The notes under the pieces: model-generated
Databases searched by the model: none
What the model was told of the DNA's origin: nothing
Seen by the model: the letters and a program-made list of their open reading frames with translations, nothing else
Source of the DNA: Streptomyces flavofungini
Lineage (GTDB): Bacteria; Actinomycetota; Actinomycetes; Streptomycetales; Streptomycetaceae
Length of the DNA: 64,000 bases
Assembly (NCBI RefSeq): GCF_014650815.1
Contig: NZ_BMVR01000003.1
Coordinates: 124,001-188,000 of the forward strand
Direction: 5' to 3'
Translations under genes and position numbers: made by a program
Shown here: positions 26,667-34,221 of the stretch, one piece after another
Layout: every line of letters starts with the position of its first letter
How positions within the stretch are numbered: the stretch's first letter is position 1

Positions 26667-27617
26667 TCAGCGGCCCGCGCTGCTGAACGCCCGCCGGTAG
26701 GCCTGCGGGCTGACCCCCGCGACCCGCTTGAAGCGGTCCCGGAACGCGGTCGGCGAGCCGAAGCCGACCTGCGCGGCGATCCGCTCCACCGGGTGCTCCG
26801 TGGTCTCCAGGAGGTGCTGGGCCTGGCGGACCCGCGCCCGGTGCAGCCACTGCAGCGGCGTCGTGCCGGTCTGCTCGCGGAACCGCCGCAGCAGGGTGCG
26901 GCTGCTCAGGCCCGCGTGCTCGGCGATGTCGTCGAGAGCGAGGTCGCGCGCCGCGTTCTCGTCCAGCCAGCGCAGCAGCGGCTCCAGCGCCCGGCCCCGG
27001 GGGACCGCGGGCGGCTGGTTGACGATGAACTGGGCCTGGCCGCCCTCCCGTTCGAGCGGCATCACCGACAGGCGCGCGGAGTCCGCGGCGACCGCCGAGC
27101 CGTAGTCGCGCCGCACCATGTGCAGGCTCAGGTCGAGCCCGGCGGCGGCGCCCGCGGACGTGAGGATCTGGCCGTTGTCCACGTACAGGACGTCCGGGTC
27201 GACGTCGATGTCCGGGTAGGCCGCGGCGAGGTGGTCCGTGGCGAACCAGTGCGTGGTGGCCCGCAGGCCGTCGAGCAGCCCCGCCTGCGCGAGGACGAAC
27301 GTGCCCACGCAGATCGACGCGATGCGGGTGCCCGCCGCGGCCGCCTCGCGCAGCGCGGCCAGGGTCTTCTCCGGCACCGGCGCGGTCGGGTCGTGCGTGC
27401 CCGGTACGACGATGGTGTCCGCGTCCACGAGCCCGCTCAGGTCGTGGTGCGCCCGCAGCGAGAACGTTCCCGCGTCGACCTCGGGCTCCGCCGCGCACAC
27501 CCGCACCCGGTAGGCCGGCCGTTCGCCGGGCAGCCGCGTCCTGCTGAACACGTCCAGGGGCATCGCCAGGTCGGAGGGGATGACGTCGTCGAGGGCGAGG
27601 AACGCGACGGTGTGCAT
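26667..27617 (-). CDS. GlxA-type transcriptional regulator (DJ-1/PfpI domain plus AraC HTH)
   Basis: A 316-residue regulator. Residues 1-175 are a DJ-1/PfpI-like amidotransferase fold that serves as sensor (TVAFLALDDVIPSDLAMPLDVF, ICVGTFVLAQAGLLDG with the elbow Cys). Residues 215-312 are a double AraC helix-turn-helix: IAEHAGLSSRTLLRRFREQ, then VGFGSPTAFRDRFKRV. The ATG at 27617 gives the normal family start MHTVAFL; the much longer open frame upstream is not coding. It is divergent from a stand-alone DJ-1 protein gene at 27894 and likely controls it. Confidence 0.9.
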   Translation of the reverse strand: MHTVAFLALDDVIPSDLAMPLDVFSRTRLPGERPAYRVRVCAAEPEVDAGTFSLRAHHDLSGLVDADTIVVPGTHDPTAPVPEKTLAALREAAAAGTRIASICVGTFVLAQAGLLDGLRATTHWFATDHLAAAYPDIDVDPDVLYVDNGQILTSAGAAAGLDLSLHMVRRDYGSAVAADSARLSVMPLEREGGQAQFIVNQPPAVPRGRALEPLLRWLDENAARDLALDDIAEHAGLSSRTLLRRFREQTGTTPLQWLHRARVRQAQHLLETTEHPVERIAAQVGFGSPTAFRDRFKRVAGVSPQAYRRAFSSAGR

Positions 27618-27893
27618 GGCGGCAACGTACGGCACCACCGGACTCCCGCCAAGCGCCGCTCGCGGCCCCCACCGGGCCCCACGCACCCGCGCCGCGCGCC
27701 GACGGCCTGCGGAAACGGGCACCGATCGGGTGTCAGCGGCCCTGCGCAGCGCTGGCGATATCCCGTTGAAAGCTGTCATTGCAGCCACTGTCGGAGGGGG
27801 ATCGGCGCTGACTAGCCTCGACGCCGGGAACAGCACGGGAACAGCACCGGAGCCCCGCCGGGGCGCGGTCCCCGCCAGGAAACGGAACCTCGC

Positions 27894-28547
27894 ATGCACG
27901 TTCAGGCAGTCCTCTTCGACGGCTTCGACCCGCTCGACGTCCTCGGCCCGCTGGAGATCCTGTACGCCGGGGGCATCGCGACGGACGGCGCGATCACCGT
28001 CGAACTGGTCTCGGCGGAGGGCGCCCGCGACGTCCCCAGCGGCCTCGACCTCATCACCCTCCGCGCCACCGCGCGGCTCGACCCGGAGCGCGACGGCCTG
28101 ATCCTGGTGCCGGGCGCCGCCGGACCCACCCGGCAGGCCGACCCCGAGGACGACAGCATCCCGTCCCGCATCGCCCGCACCCAGCGCACCGACCTGCCCG
28201 CGCTCCTGTCGGCCGCCATGGCGCGCCCCGGCGTGACGATGACGACCGTGTGCGGCGGCTCCCTGGTCCTCGCGCTGTCCGGGCTCCTCAAGGGCAGGCA
28301 CGCCACCGGTCACCACGACGCGCTCGACGTCCTGTGGGGCCTCGGGGCGACCGTGGTGCGGGCCCGCGTCGTCGACGACGGCGACCTGGTCAGCAGCGCC
28401 GGGGTGACGTCGGGCCTCGACCTCGGACTGCACCTCCTGGAGCGCGAGTTCGGGCCGCGCGTGGCACATGCCGTCGAGGAGATGTTCGCGCACGAGCAGC
28501 GCGGTGTCGTGTGGCGCGCCGCCGGGACCGCACCCGCACCGATCTGA
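27894..28547 (+). CDS. DJ-1/PfpI family protein
   Basis: A 217-residue class I glutamine amidotransferase-like protein. The nucleophile elbow is C120 in TTVCGGSLVLALSG, and GRHATGHHDAL follows with a candidate His partner. The opening VQAVLFDGFDPLDVLGPLEIL is characteristic of the isonitrile hydratase/ThiJ subgroup. Possible roles include isonitrile hydration, glyoxalase-like activity or chaperoning. It starts at ATG 27894 after GGAAACGGAACC. The divergent GlxA gene and the membrane protein 50 bp downstream are the likely regulatory and operon partners. Confidence 0.85.
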   Translation: MHVQAVLFDGFDPLDVLGPLEILYAGGIATDGAITVELVSAEGARDVPSGLDLITLRATARLDPERDGLILVPGAAGPTRQADPEDDSIPSRIARTQRTDLPALLSAAMARPGVTMTTVCGGSLVLALSGLLKGRHATGHHDALDVLWGLGATVVRARVVDDGDLVSSAGVTSGLDLGLHLLEREFGPRVAHAVEEMFAHEQRGVVWRAAGTAPAPI

Positions 28548-28597
28548 CCTCGCCCGCCCCGCGGCCCCGCCTGCCCTCCCGACGCGAAAGCCCTCCC

Positions 28598-29173
28598 ATG
28601 ACGAAGCTGTTCCTCATCCTCCACGTCCTCGCGGCCATCCTCGCCGTGGGCCCGGTCGCCGTCGCGGCCAGCATGTTCCCCAAGGTGCTTCGGGACGCGC
28701 TCGCCGGTCCCGGTGACGCGGCCCCGGTGACGACGCTGCGTACGCTGCACCGCATCTGCCGTGTCTACGCGGGCGCCGCCATCGCCGTGGTGGTCTTCGG
28801 CTTCCTGACGGCGAGCAGCATGGGCGTGCTCGGCAGCGCCTGGCTGATCACGTCGATCGCGCTGACGTTCGTCGCGGCGGTGATCCTCATCGTGCTGGTG
28901 CTGCCGCGCCAGGAGACGGCGTTGGAGGCGGTCGCAGCGGTGCGGGCCGCGGCCGTCGGTGCGGCGGGCGGCGGTGCCACCGGGGCGTCCGGCGACGCGG
29001 CGGCCACCGATGGCGCCACCGATGACGAGAGCGGGACCGGCGGCGCTGTCGCCGTGAAGCCGGACGCCCGTACCAGCGCCCAACTCGCCATGGTCACCGG
29101 CGTCTTCAACCTCCTGTGGGCCGCCGTCACCATCCTGATGATCGTGCGGCCGGGCTCCACGACCGGAGGCTGA
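28598..29173 (+). CDS. Small integral membrane protein, DUF2269-like
   Basis: A 191-residue membrane protein. Four hydrophobic segments are seen: about 1-25 (KLFLILHVLAAILAVGPVAVA), 55-72, 80-103 and 170-187. An Ala/Gly/Thr-rich low-complexity loop lies at about 115-160. The pattern (HVLAAILAVGP near the start, RxxRVYAG in the second helix) fits the DUF2269 group of unknown function. It follows the DJ-1 gene after 50 bp and is probably co-transcribed. Confidence 0.65.
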   Translation: MTKLFLILHVLAAILAVGPVAVAASMFPKVLRDALAGPGDAAPVTTLRTLHRICRVYAGAAIAVVVFGFLTASSMGVLGSAWLITSIALTFVAAVILIVLVLPRQETALEAVAAVRAAAVGAAGGGATGASGDAAATDGATDDESGTGGAVAVKPDARTSAQLAMVTGVFNLLWAAVTILMIVRPGSTTGG

Positions 29174-29267
29174 CCTCGCACCTGCCCCGCGAGGCTGGCC
29201 GGGGCGGCGCCCGTGCCCCATGCTCGATGCGACGACGGTCCGTCAACTTGCTCGCAGGGGGTACGAG

Positions 29268-29507
29268 ATGGGGTCCGAGGACGACAGCATGCCACCCGCT
29301 CCGGCCGAGCCCGACGGCGCCGACCCGCGCGGCGCGATCGGTGATCCGCCGGTCGGCAGGACGCCGGGCGAGTGCGCGGCGGCACAGGACCCGGCGGCGT
29401 CCCACGCGGAGGCGTGGCAGGCCCCGGGGGCACCGGACCTGCCGGCCCCGCTGGACCCGCCGCGCGCACCGGCGCCGGGGACCCGGCCAGAGACGCCGGA
29501 GGGCTGA
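29268..29507 (+). CDS. Small Pro/Ala/Asp-rich hypothetical protein
   Basis: A 79-residue acidic, proline-rich polypeptide without predicted structure (MGSEDDSMPPAPAEPDGADP at the start, many Pro-Ala pairs at the end). The ATG at 29268 has GGGGG seven bases upstream, and its stop is four bases before the next start, so the two are probably one operon. The open frame extends to ATG 29220, but that start lacks a ribosome site. No family is recognised. Composition alone cannot prove it is translated. Confidence 0.5.
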   Translation: MGSEDDSMPPAPAEPDGADPRGAIGDPPVGRTPGECAAAQDPAASHAEAWQAPGAPDLPAPLDPPRAPAPGTRPETPEG

Positions 29508-29510
29508 GCC

Positions 29511-29864
29511 GTGGGCCTGACGATCTGCAACCGCTTCCACACCCGCGTGAGCGTCTCCATCGGCTTCTACGACAACACCTGCCTGTACAACACGGGTCCG
29601 CACATCATGGGCTGGTGGAACCTGGACCCGGGCCGCTGCGCGCTCGTGTACGCCAACCGCGTCAACCAGTACGGCCGCATGTGGTTCTTCGTCGGCGAGG
29701 CCGCCAACAACGGCCCGGTCTGGGCGGGGGAGTACGTCACCCAGGTGCCGGACCAGGCGTTCAACCGCTGCTGGCGGCCCTCGGGCTCGGGCGGCCGCCC
29801 GCGCGGCTTCCGCCTCTTCGACGTGGGCGACAACGAGAACTTCACCCTGAACCTCACCGGTTAG
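29511..29864 (+). CDS. DUF1036 domain protein
   Basis: A 117-residue protein matching the DUF1036 pattern: L-T-I-C-N-R near the start, V-S-V-S-I-G-F-Y-D, then G-W-W-N-L-D-P-G-R-C and a late aromatic/glycine part ending NENFTLNLTG. Three cysteines (C5, C25, C43) could pair. There is no signal peptide at its start. The function of the family is not known; members occur near secreted or cell-surface genes. The start is GTG at 29511 with CCGGAGGG upstream, just after the small Pro-rich gene. Confidence 0.75.
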   Translation: MGLTICNRFHTRVSVSIGFYDNTCLYNTGPHIMGWWNLDPGRCALVYANRVNQYGRMWFFVGEAANNGPVWAGEYVTQVPDQAFNRCWRPSGSGGRPRGFRLFDVGDNENFTLNLTG

Positions 29865-29946
29865 CGCCCACCAGCAAACGCCGGACCATCCCGCCTGACG
29901 CTCGCCGGACCACCCCCGCCCGACACCCGCTCCCTGCGCACCCCGC

Positions 29947-30975
29947 TCACGCCAGGAACGCCACCCGGTCCGCCCGCACCGGATGCGCGAAGCCCGCGCC
30001 CGCCGCCCACCGTGCCACCTCGCTCACCGCGACATCGGTCAGGCGCCGCCACTCGTTGCCCTGCGAGCCCGCGAGGTGCGGGGTGAGCAGCGCGTTCGCG
30101 CAGTCCCACAACGGATGCCCCGGCGGCAGGACTTCGGGTTCCGTGACGTCGAGCACCACCCGGATCCGGCCCGCCACCACCGCCTCGGTGAGCGCGTCCT
30201 GGTCGACCACGGCCCCGCGCGCGGTGTTGATGAGCACGCCGTCCGGGCGCAGGGCGGCGAGCTGACGGCGGCCGACGAGCCCGTGCGTGGCGGGAAGCAG
30301 CGGGGTGTGCACGCTGACGATGTCGCTCAGCCGGAACAGCTCGTCGAGCCCGACGGCCCGCACGCCGAGCGCGGCCGCCTCGGCCTCGTCCACGTACGGA
30401 TCGTGCAGCAGCACCTCGATGTCGTACGGGCGCAGCAGCTCGACGACGCGCCGTCCGACGTGGGAGGCGGACAGAATCCCCACGGTGCGGCGGTAGTTGC
30501 CGATCGAGCGCGGGGTGCTCAGCGGGTCGGCGCGGTCGCGCGCGGCCTGGAAGGCGCGGGCCCGCTCCAGGACGTGCTTGCCGGAGAGGAGGATCATCGC
30601 GACGGTGTACTCGGCGACCGGAAGGGCGTTCGCGGCGGCGGCCGACGACACCTCGATGCCGCGCTCCCAGCAGGCGGGCGTGAGATGTCCGCGCACGGAC
30701 CCGGCGGTGTGCACGACGGCCCGCAGCCTCGGCGCGGCGGCGAGCGCGGCCTCGTCGAGCGGCGGACAGCCCCAGCCGGTGATCAGGACCTCGGCCCGCC
30801 CGAGCACCTGCCGGGCCCGCTCGCCGGAGAAGTCGTCGAGGACGGGCGGGGGCTGGAGCGCGCAGACTCCGGCGAACGCGGCGAGCACATCGGGCCCGAG
30901 CAGCGCCTCGGCGGCGCCGGACGACATGGCGAGTGCGGCGGACGGCCGGTCAAACGCGTGCGGTGGGGTGGGCAT
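29947..30975 (-). CDS. D-isomer-specific 2-hydroxyacid dehydrogenase
   Basis: A 342-residue NAD(P)-dependent dehydrogenase interconverting 2-oxo and D-2-hydroxy acids. The catalytic set is visible: R in NTARGAVVD, E in VTEPEVLPPGHPLWD and H in TPHLAGSQG. The dinucleotide fold reads TVGILSASHVGRRVVELL followed by LLHDPYV; the second glycine of the usual G-x-G-x-x-G is Ser, a variant seen in this subgroup but worth noting. Length is normal. The ATG at 30975 (MPTPPHAF) follows GGAG at eleven bases. It is divergent from the acetyltransferase gene at 31231. Confidence 0.85.
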   Translation of the reverse strand: MPTPPHAFDRPSAALAMSSGAAEALLGPDVLAAFAGVCALQPPPVLDDFSGERARQVLGRAEVLITGWGCPPLDEAALAAAPRLRAVVHTAGSVRGHLTPACWERGIEVSSAAAANALPVAEYTVAMILLSGKHVLERARAFQAARDRADPLSTPRSIGNYRRTVGILSASHVGRRVVELLRPYDIEVLLHDPYVDEAEAAALGVRAVGLDELFRLSDIVSVHTPLLPATHGLVGRRQLAALRPDGVLINTARGAVVDQDALTEAVVAGRIRVVLDVTEPEVLPPGHPLWDCANALLTPHLAGSQGNEWRRLTDVAVSEVARWAAGAGFAHPVRADRVAFLA

Positions 30976-31161
30976 GTGGGGCGGGGCTCCATCCTTCCGG
31001 CGGCGCCGGATCCGTACGAGTCTCGTCGGGCCGCGCCGCTTTCGCACGCGTCGCACCCGGAAGGCGCGCCCGCGTGCGGTGCACAGCCGCACAGCGCACC
31101 CAGGGCCGCGCCCATGAGGCCGTACCGCCGGGCCGCACCCGCGAGGCGGAGGCACCTGTCG

Positions 31162-31167
31162 TAGGAT
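31162..31167 (+). promoter_or_regulatory. Candidate -10 box for the acetyltransferase gene
   Basis: TAGGAT at 31162 matches the Streptomyces vegetative -10 consensus and lies 64 bp before the ATG at 31231. A -35 match in the 17-19 bp upstream is weak, so the assignment is tentative. Confidence 0.35.
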
Positions 31168-31230
31168 CGGTCACGTACCGCATCGCATGGCGGCCTCCTG
31201 CATACGCAATCCCGACCGGGAGGTCCCCGC

Positions 31231-32145
31231 ATGTCCGCGCTTCTGGTACGCCCCTTCCACCGCGACGACCGCGATCAGCTCACCGAGCTGGTGAACAGCC
31301 ACGTGGCCGCCGTCGTGCCGGGCGTCTCCGTCTCCGTGAACACCGTCCTCGGACAACTGGCCCGCCAGCCGGACGAGTTCATCACCGACCCGTGGGTGGC
31401 CGAGCGCGTCACGCTGGTCGCCGAGCAGCGCTCCTTCGTCGTGGCCGCCGCGCACCTGCTGCGCTACCGCGCCGAAGCCGACGTCTCCCCGGACCACCGC
31501 GACCTCGGCGAGGTCAACTGGTTCGTCTGCCACCCGCCCGCCTCCTTCTGGCCGGACTCGGAAGTGGCCGCGGACCTGCTCATGAGCGCCTGTCTGGCCC
31601 AGCTCTCCCGCTGGGGCGTGCGCACCCGCGCGGCCGACGGCGCGCTGCCCGCCCCGGCCGTGTACGGCCTGCCGAGCACCTGGCCGCACATCCGCGCCGC
31701 CTACGAACGGGCCGGATTCCGCCACACCGGACACACCGAAGTCGTCCTGATCGCCCGCGTGCCCGCCCTGCGCCGGACCGAGCCCCCGCTGCCGGGCCTG
31801 GCCGTCCGCCGCACCCTCGGCGCCTGCGGCACCCGCCTCACCGCTCACGCCGACGGCCGTGACCTGGGCTTCATCGAGGTGGACAGCGCGCTCGGCCGCG
31901 CCGAACGCCAGGCCCGCAACGGCACCCTGGCCGACATCGGCAACTTCCACCTCGAACCCGGCCACGGCGTCGACGGCCTGGACGCCTGGCTCCTGGGCGA
32001 GGCCGCCGAGTGGCTGCGCCTCGCCGGGGCCGACCGGCTGCTCGCGTACGAGACGTCCGACGACGTGGACGCGATCGCGCGGATGACGGCGCTCGGCTTC
32101 CGGGAACTGGTCCGGACGGACCGGGGGTGGCTGCACCAGGCGTAG
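31231..32145 (+). CDS. GNAT family N-acetyltransferase (two-domain)
   Basis: A 304-residue protein with an N-terminal GNAT-like fold (MSALLVRPFHRDDRDQLTEL start; RWGVRTRAADGALPAPAVYGLPSTWPHIR with AYERAGFRHTGHTEVVL as the last strands at about 150-175). A second, smaller GNAT-like half follows (GLAVRRTLGACGT to MTALGFREL). The tandem arrangement resembles mycothiol synthase-like acetyltransferases, but the usual acetyl-CoA loop is poorly kept in both halves. The ATG at 31231 has GGGAGG seven bases upstream. The substrate is unknown. Confidence 0.75.
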   Translation: MSALLVRPFHRDDRDQLTELVNSHVAAVVPGVSVSVNTVLGQLARQPDEFITDPWVAERVTLVAEQRSFVVAAAHLLRYRAEADVSPDHRDLGEVNWFVCHPPASFWPDSEVAADLLMSACLAQLSRWGVRTRAADGALPAPAVYGLPSTWPHIRAAYERAGFRHTGHTEVVLIARVPALRRTEPPLPGLAVRRTLGACGTRLTAHADGRDLGFIEVDSALGRAERQARNGTLADIGNFHLEPGHGVDGLDAWLLGEAAEWLRLAGADRLLAYETSDDVDAIARMTALGFRELVRTDRGWLHQA

Positions 32146-32215
32146 GGGACGGGGCCCGTCGTTCCGGCGGGCGGCCGGGGAACCCCCGGCCGCCCGCCGC
32201 CCCCGGACCGGGGCG

Positions 32216-33016
32216 TCAGCCGATCTGCACCGACCGCTTCGAAAGACCCAGCCAGGTGCCCTCGATGACGCTGCGCTGCGTGCCCAGCTCGTCGGCCGCC
32301 GCGCCGAGCGTGACCGCGAGCGGCACGAAGTGCTCCTCGCGGGGGTGCGCGTACTGGGCGGCCGGGGCCTTGTGCGCGAAGTCGAGCAGCGCGTCCACGT
32401 CACCGGCCGCGAGCGCCCGCCGCCCCCAGTCGTCGAACTCGGCCAGGGCGGACGGCACCTCGTTCTCCGGGTTGATGGCGCGCAGGTTGTGCGTGAAGGA
32501 GCCGCTGCCGACGATCAGCACGCCCTCGTCGCGCAGCGGCGCCAGCCTGCGGCCGATGTCCATCAGCTTGCGCGGGTCGAGCGTCGGCATGGACACCTGG
32601 AGCACCGGGATGTCGGCGTCCGGGTACATCTCCCGCAGCGGGACGTACGCGCCGTGGTCGAGGCCCCGGTCCGGCAGGTCGTGCACCGGCATGCCGGGGG
32701 CGCGCAGCAGCGACCGGACCTGTGCGGCCAGGTCGGGCGCGCCGGGCGCGGCGTACTGGATGCGGTAGTAGTGCTCGGGGAAGCCCCAGAAGTCGTAGAC
32801 GAGCGGCACGGCGGTGGTCGCGCCGAGCGCCAGCGGGGCCTCCTCCCAGTGGGCGGAGACCATCAGGATCGCCTTCGGCCGCGGCAGCCCGGCGCCCCAG
32901 CGGGCCAGTTCGGCCGGCCAGTGGGCGTCCTCGGCGAGGGTCGGGCCGCCGTGGCTCATGAAGACGGCGGGCATGCGCTCCGGGGCGTCCCGGCGCTCGG
33001 GGGCTGCGGTGGTCAT
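32216..33016 (-). CDS. DODA-type extradiol aromatic ring-opening dioxygenase
   Basis: A 266-residue class III extradiol dioxygenase of the 4,5-DOPA dioxygenase/YgiD group. Metal-binding and active-site segments are present: FMSHGGPTLAE (first His), MVSAHWEE (second His), RGLDHGAYVPLREM (acid/base His) and GSGSFTHNLR (last His). It would cleave catechol-type rings using Zn or Fe and O2. The ATG at 33016 has AGGAG six bases upstream. A 12-bp palindrome 26-37 bp before the start and the divergent MarR gene suggest direct repression. Confidence 0.92.
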   Translation of the reverse strand: MTTAAPERRDAPERMPAVFMSHGGPTLAEDAHWPAELARWGAGLPRPKAILMVSAHWEEAPLALGATTAVPLVYDFWGFPEHYYRIQYAAPGAPDLAAQVRSLLRAPGMPVHDLPDRGLDHGAYVPLREMYPDADIPVLQVSMPTLDPRKLMDIGRRLAPLRDEGVLIVGSGSFTHNLRAINPENEVPSALAEFDDWGRRALAAGDVDALLDFAHKAPAAQYAHPREEHFVPLAVTLGAAADELGTQRSVIEGTWLGLSKRSVQIG

Positions 33017-33041
33017 GAGCGGCTCCTTGAGGGGCAGGTGG

Positions 33042-33053
33042 TTCAAATTTGAA
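33042..33053. promoter_or_regulatory. MarR operator 1, perfect palindrome
   Basis: TTCAAATTTGAA is a perfect 12-bp palindrome, strikingly A/T rich for this genome, 26-37 bp upstream of the dioxygenase ATG. A near copy lies 37 bp away beside the MarR gene. This is the classical arrangement for a MarR protein controlling itself and a divergent gene. Confidence 0.8.
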
Positions 33054-33078
33054 TCACGTCTCCGACGGTACTCCCTAG

Positions 33079-33090
33079 TTCGAATTTGAA
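33079..33090. promoter_or_regulatory. MarR operator 2, near palindrome
   Basis: TTCGAATTTGAA differs from the perfect palindrome at 33042 by one base. It ends 22 bp before the MarR ATG. The centre-to-centre distance of 37 bp is about three and a half helical turns, so two dimers would sit on roughly opposite faces of the helix. Confidence 0.75.
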
Positions 33091-33112
33091 CAACAGGCGT
33101 ACGCTGCCTTCC

Positions 33113-33571
33113 ATGGGCGACACCAACTGGCTGAACGACGACGAGATGGCCGCCTGGCAGGCCTTCCTGATGGCGGGGGCGCTGCTCGACCGGCGGATCG
33201 AGGAGCAGCTGAAGGCCGATTCGGGGCTGTCCCACCTGCAGTACGAGGTGCTGGTGCGGCTGTCGGCCGCCCCGGACGACGAGCTGCGGATGAGCGAACT
33301 CGCGGGCGCGGTGATCACCACCAAGAGCGGACTGACGTACCAGATCACCCAGTTGGAGAAGGCGGGCCTGGTGCGCCGCCGCACCTGCGCCGCGGATGTG
33401 CGCGGCGTCTACGCCGTCCTCACCGACGCGGGCCGGGCCCGCCTGGAGCGGGCGGCGCCCGGCCACGTCGAGGTGGTCCGCGCCCATCTGATCGACGTGC
33501 TCAGCGAGGACCAGGTGCGGGCCCTGAAGGACGGGCTCGGGGAGGTCGTGCGTAGGCTGGGCGGGGGGTGA
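33113..33571 (+). CDS. MarR family transcriptional regulator
   Basis: A 152-residue winged-helix repressor. The recognition region reads MSELAGAVITTKSGLTYQITQLEKAGLVRRR, and the wing is VRGVYAVLTDAGRARLE. Family members release DNA on binding phenolic ligands, which fits the divergent ring-opening dioxygenase. The start at ATG 33113 (MGDTNWLNDDEM) is the family start. No ribosome site is obvious, so the message may have a very short leader. Two palindromic sites lie in the 96-bp divergent region. Confidence 0.92.
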   Translation: MGDTNWLNDDEMAAWQAFLMAGALLDRRIEEQLKADSGLSHLQYEVLVRLSAAPDDELRMSELAGAVITTKSGLTYQITQLEKAGLVRRRTCAADVRGVYAVLTDAGRARLERAAPGHVEVVRAHLIDVLSEDQVRALKDGLGEVVRRLGGG

Positions 33572-33587
33572 GGGTCAGACCGGCGCC

Positions 33588-34133
33588 GTGCGCTCCGCCC
33601 TGGACAAGCGCACCGTCGCGTCCGCCCCGCTGCCCGCCGCCACCGTCGACGGCCTGTCCGGCCTCGCGGAGCTGGTCGCCCACCGCGGCGGGCGCTGCGA
33701 CCTCGCCGACCTCGCCGACGAACTCGGCCTCGACATCGACGACCTGCTGCCGCAGGTCGACGCCCTCGAACTGCTTGGCTTCGCCACGGTCAGCGGCGAC
33801 GACCTGGTCCTCACCGAGCCGGGCACGGCCTTCGCCGAAGCCGACGTACAGACGTCCAAGACCATCTTCGCCGACGCCGCCACCGAGGTCCCGCTGGTGA
33901 AGCTGATCACCAACAGCCTGCGGCAGCAGCCGGACGGCGCGGTGCGCGCCGGGTTCTTCCGCGACCTGCTCGCCCACCACTTCACGAGCGAACAGGTCGA
34001 GCGGCAACTGGAGACGGCCACCGACTGGGGCCGGTACGCGGAGCTGTACGCGTACGACGCCGGTCCGCAGGAGTACCGGCTGGACGAGGGGGCGGCGGAG
34101 ACACAGGGGGAGGGGGCGTCGCGGCGCGGGTGA
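33588..34133 (+). CDS. Stand-alone AAA-associated domain protein (C-terminal domain of NitT/TauT ABC ATPases)
   Basis: A 181-residue protein. It corresponds to the C-terminal AAA-associated domain normally fused behind the ATPase of nitrate/sulfonate-type ABC transporters: DLADLADELGLDIDDLLPQVDALELLGFA, then ITNSLRQQPDGAV, then the closing DWGRYAELYAYDAG. No Walker A, signature motif or Walker B precedes it in any frame; the region before it is the MarR gene. It is therefore either a detached regulatory domain or the remnant of a lost ATPase. The start is GTG at 33588, 17 bp after the MarR stop. Confidence 0.72.
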   Translation: MRSALDKRTVASAPLPAATVDGLSGLAELVAHRGGRCDLADLADELGLDIDDLLPQVDALELLGFATVSGDDLVLTEPGTAFAEADVQTSKTIFADAATEVPLVKLITNSLRQQPDGAVRAGFFRDLLAHHFTSEQVERQLETATDWGRYAELYAYDAGPQEYRLDEGAAETQGEGASRRG

Positions 34134-34221
34134 CGACGGTGCGCCGGAGGCGTCGGCGAGTGGCGGTCGAAGGCGGGGCGCCCTGTCAGGGGTTTCGCGT
34201 GGGCAGGCGGTGGGGTGTGGA

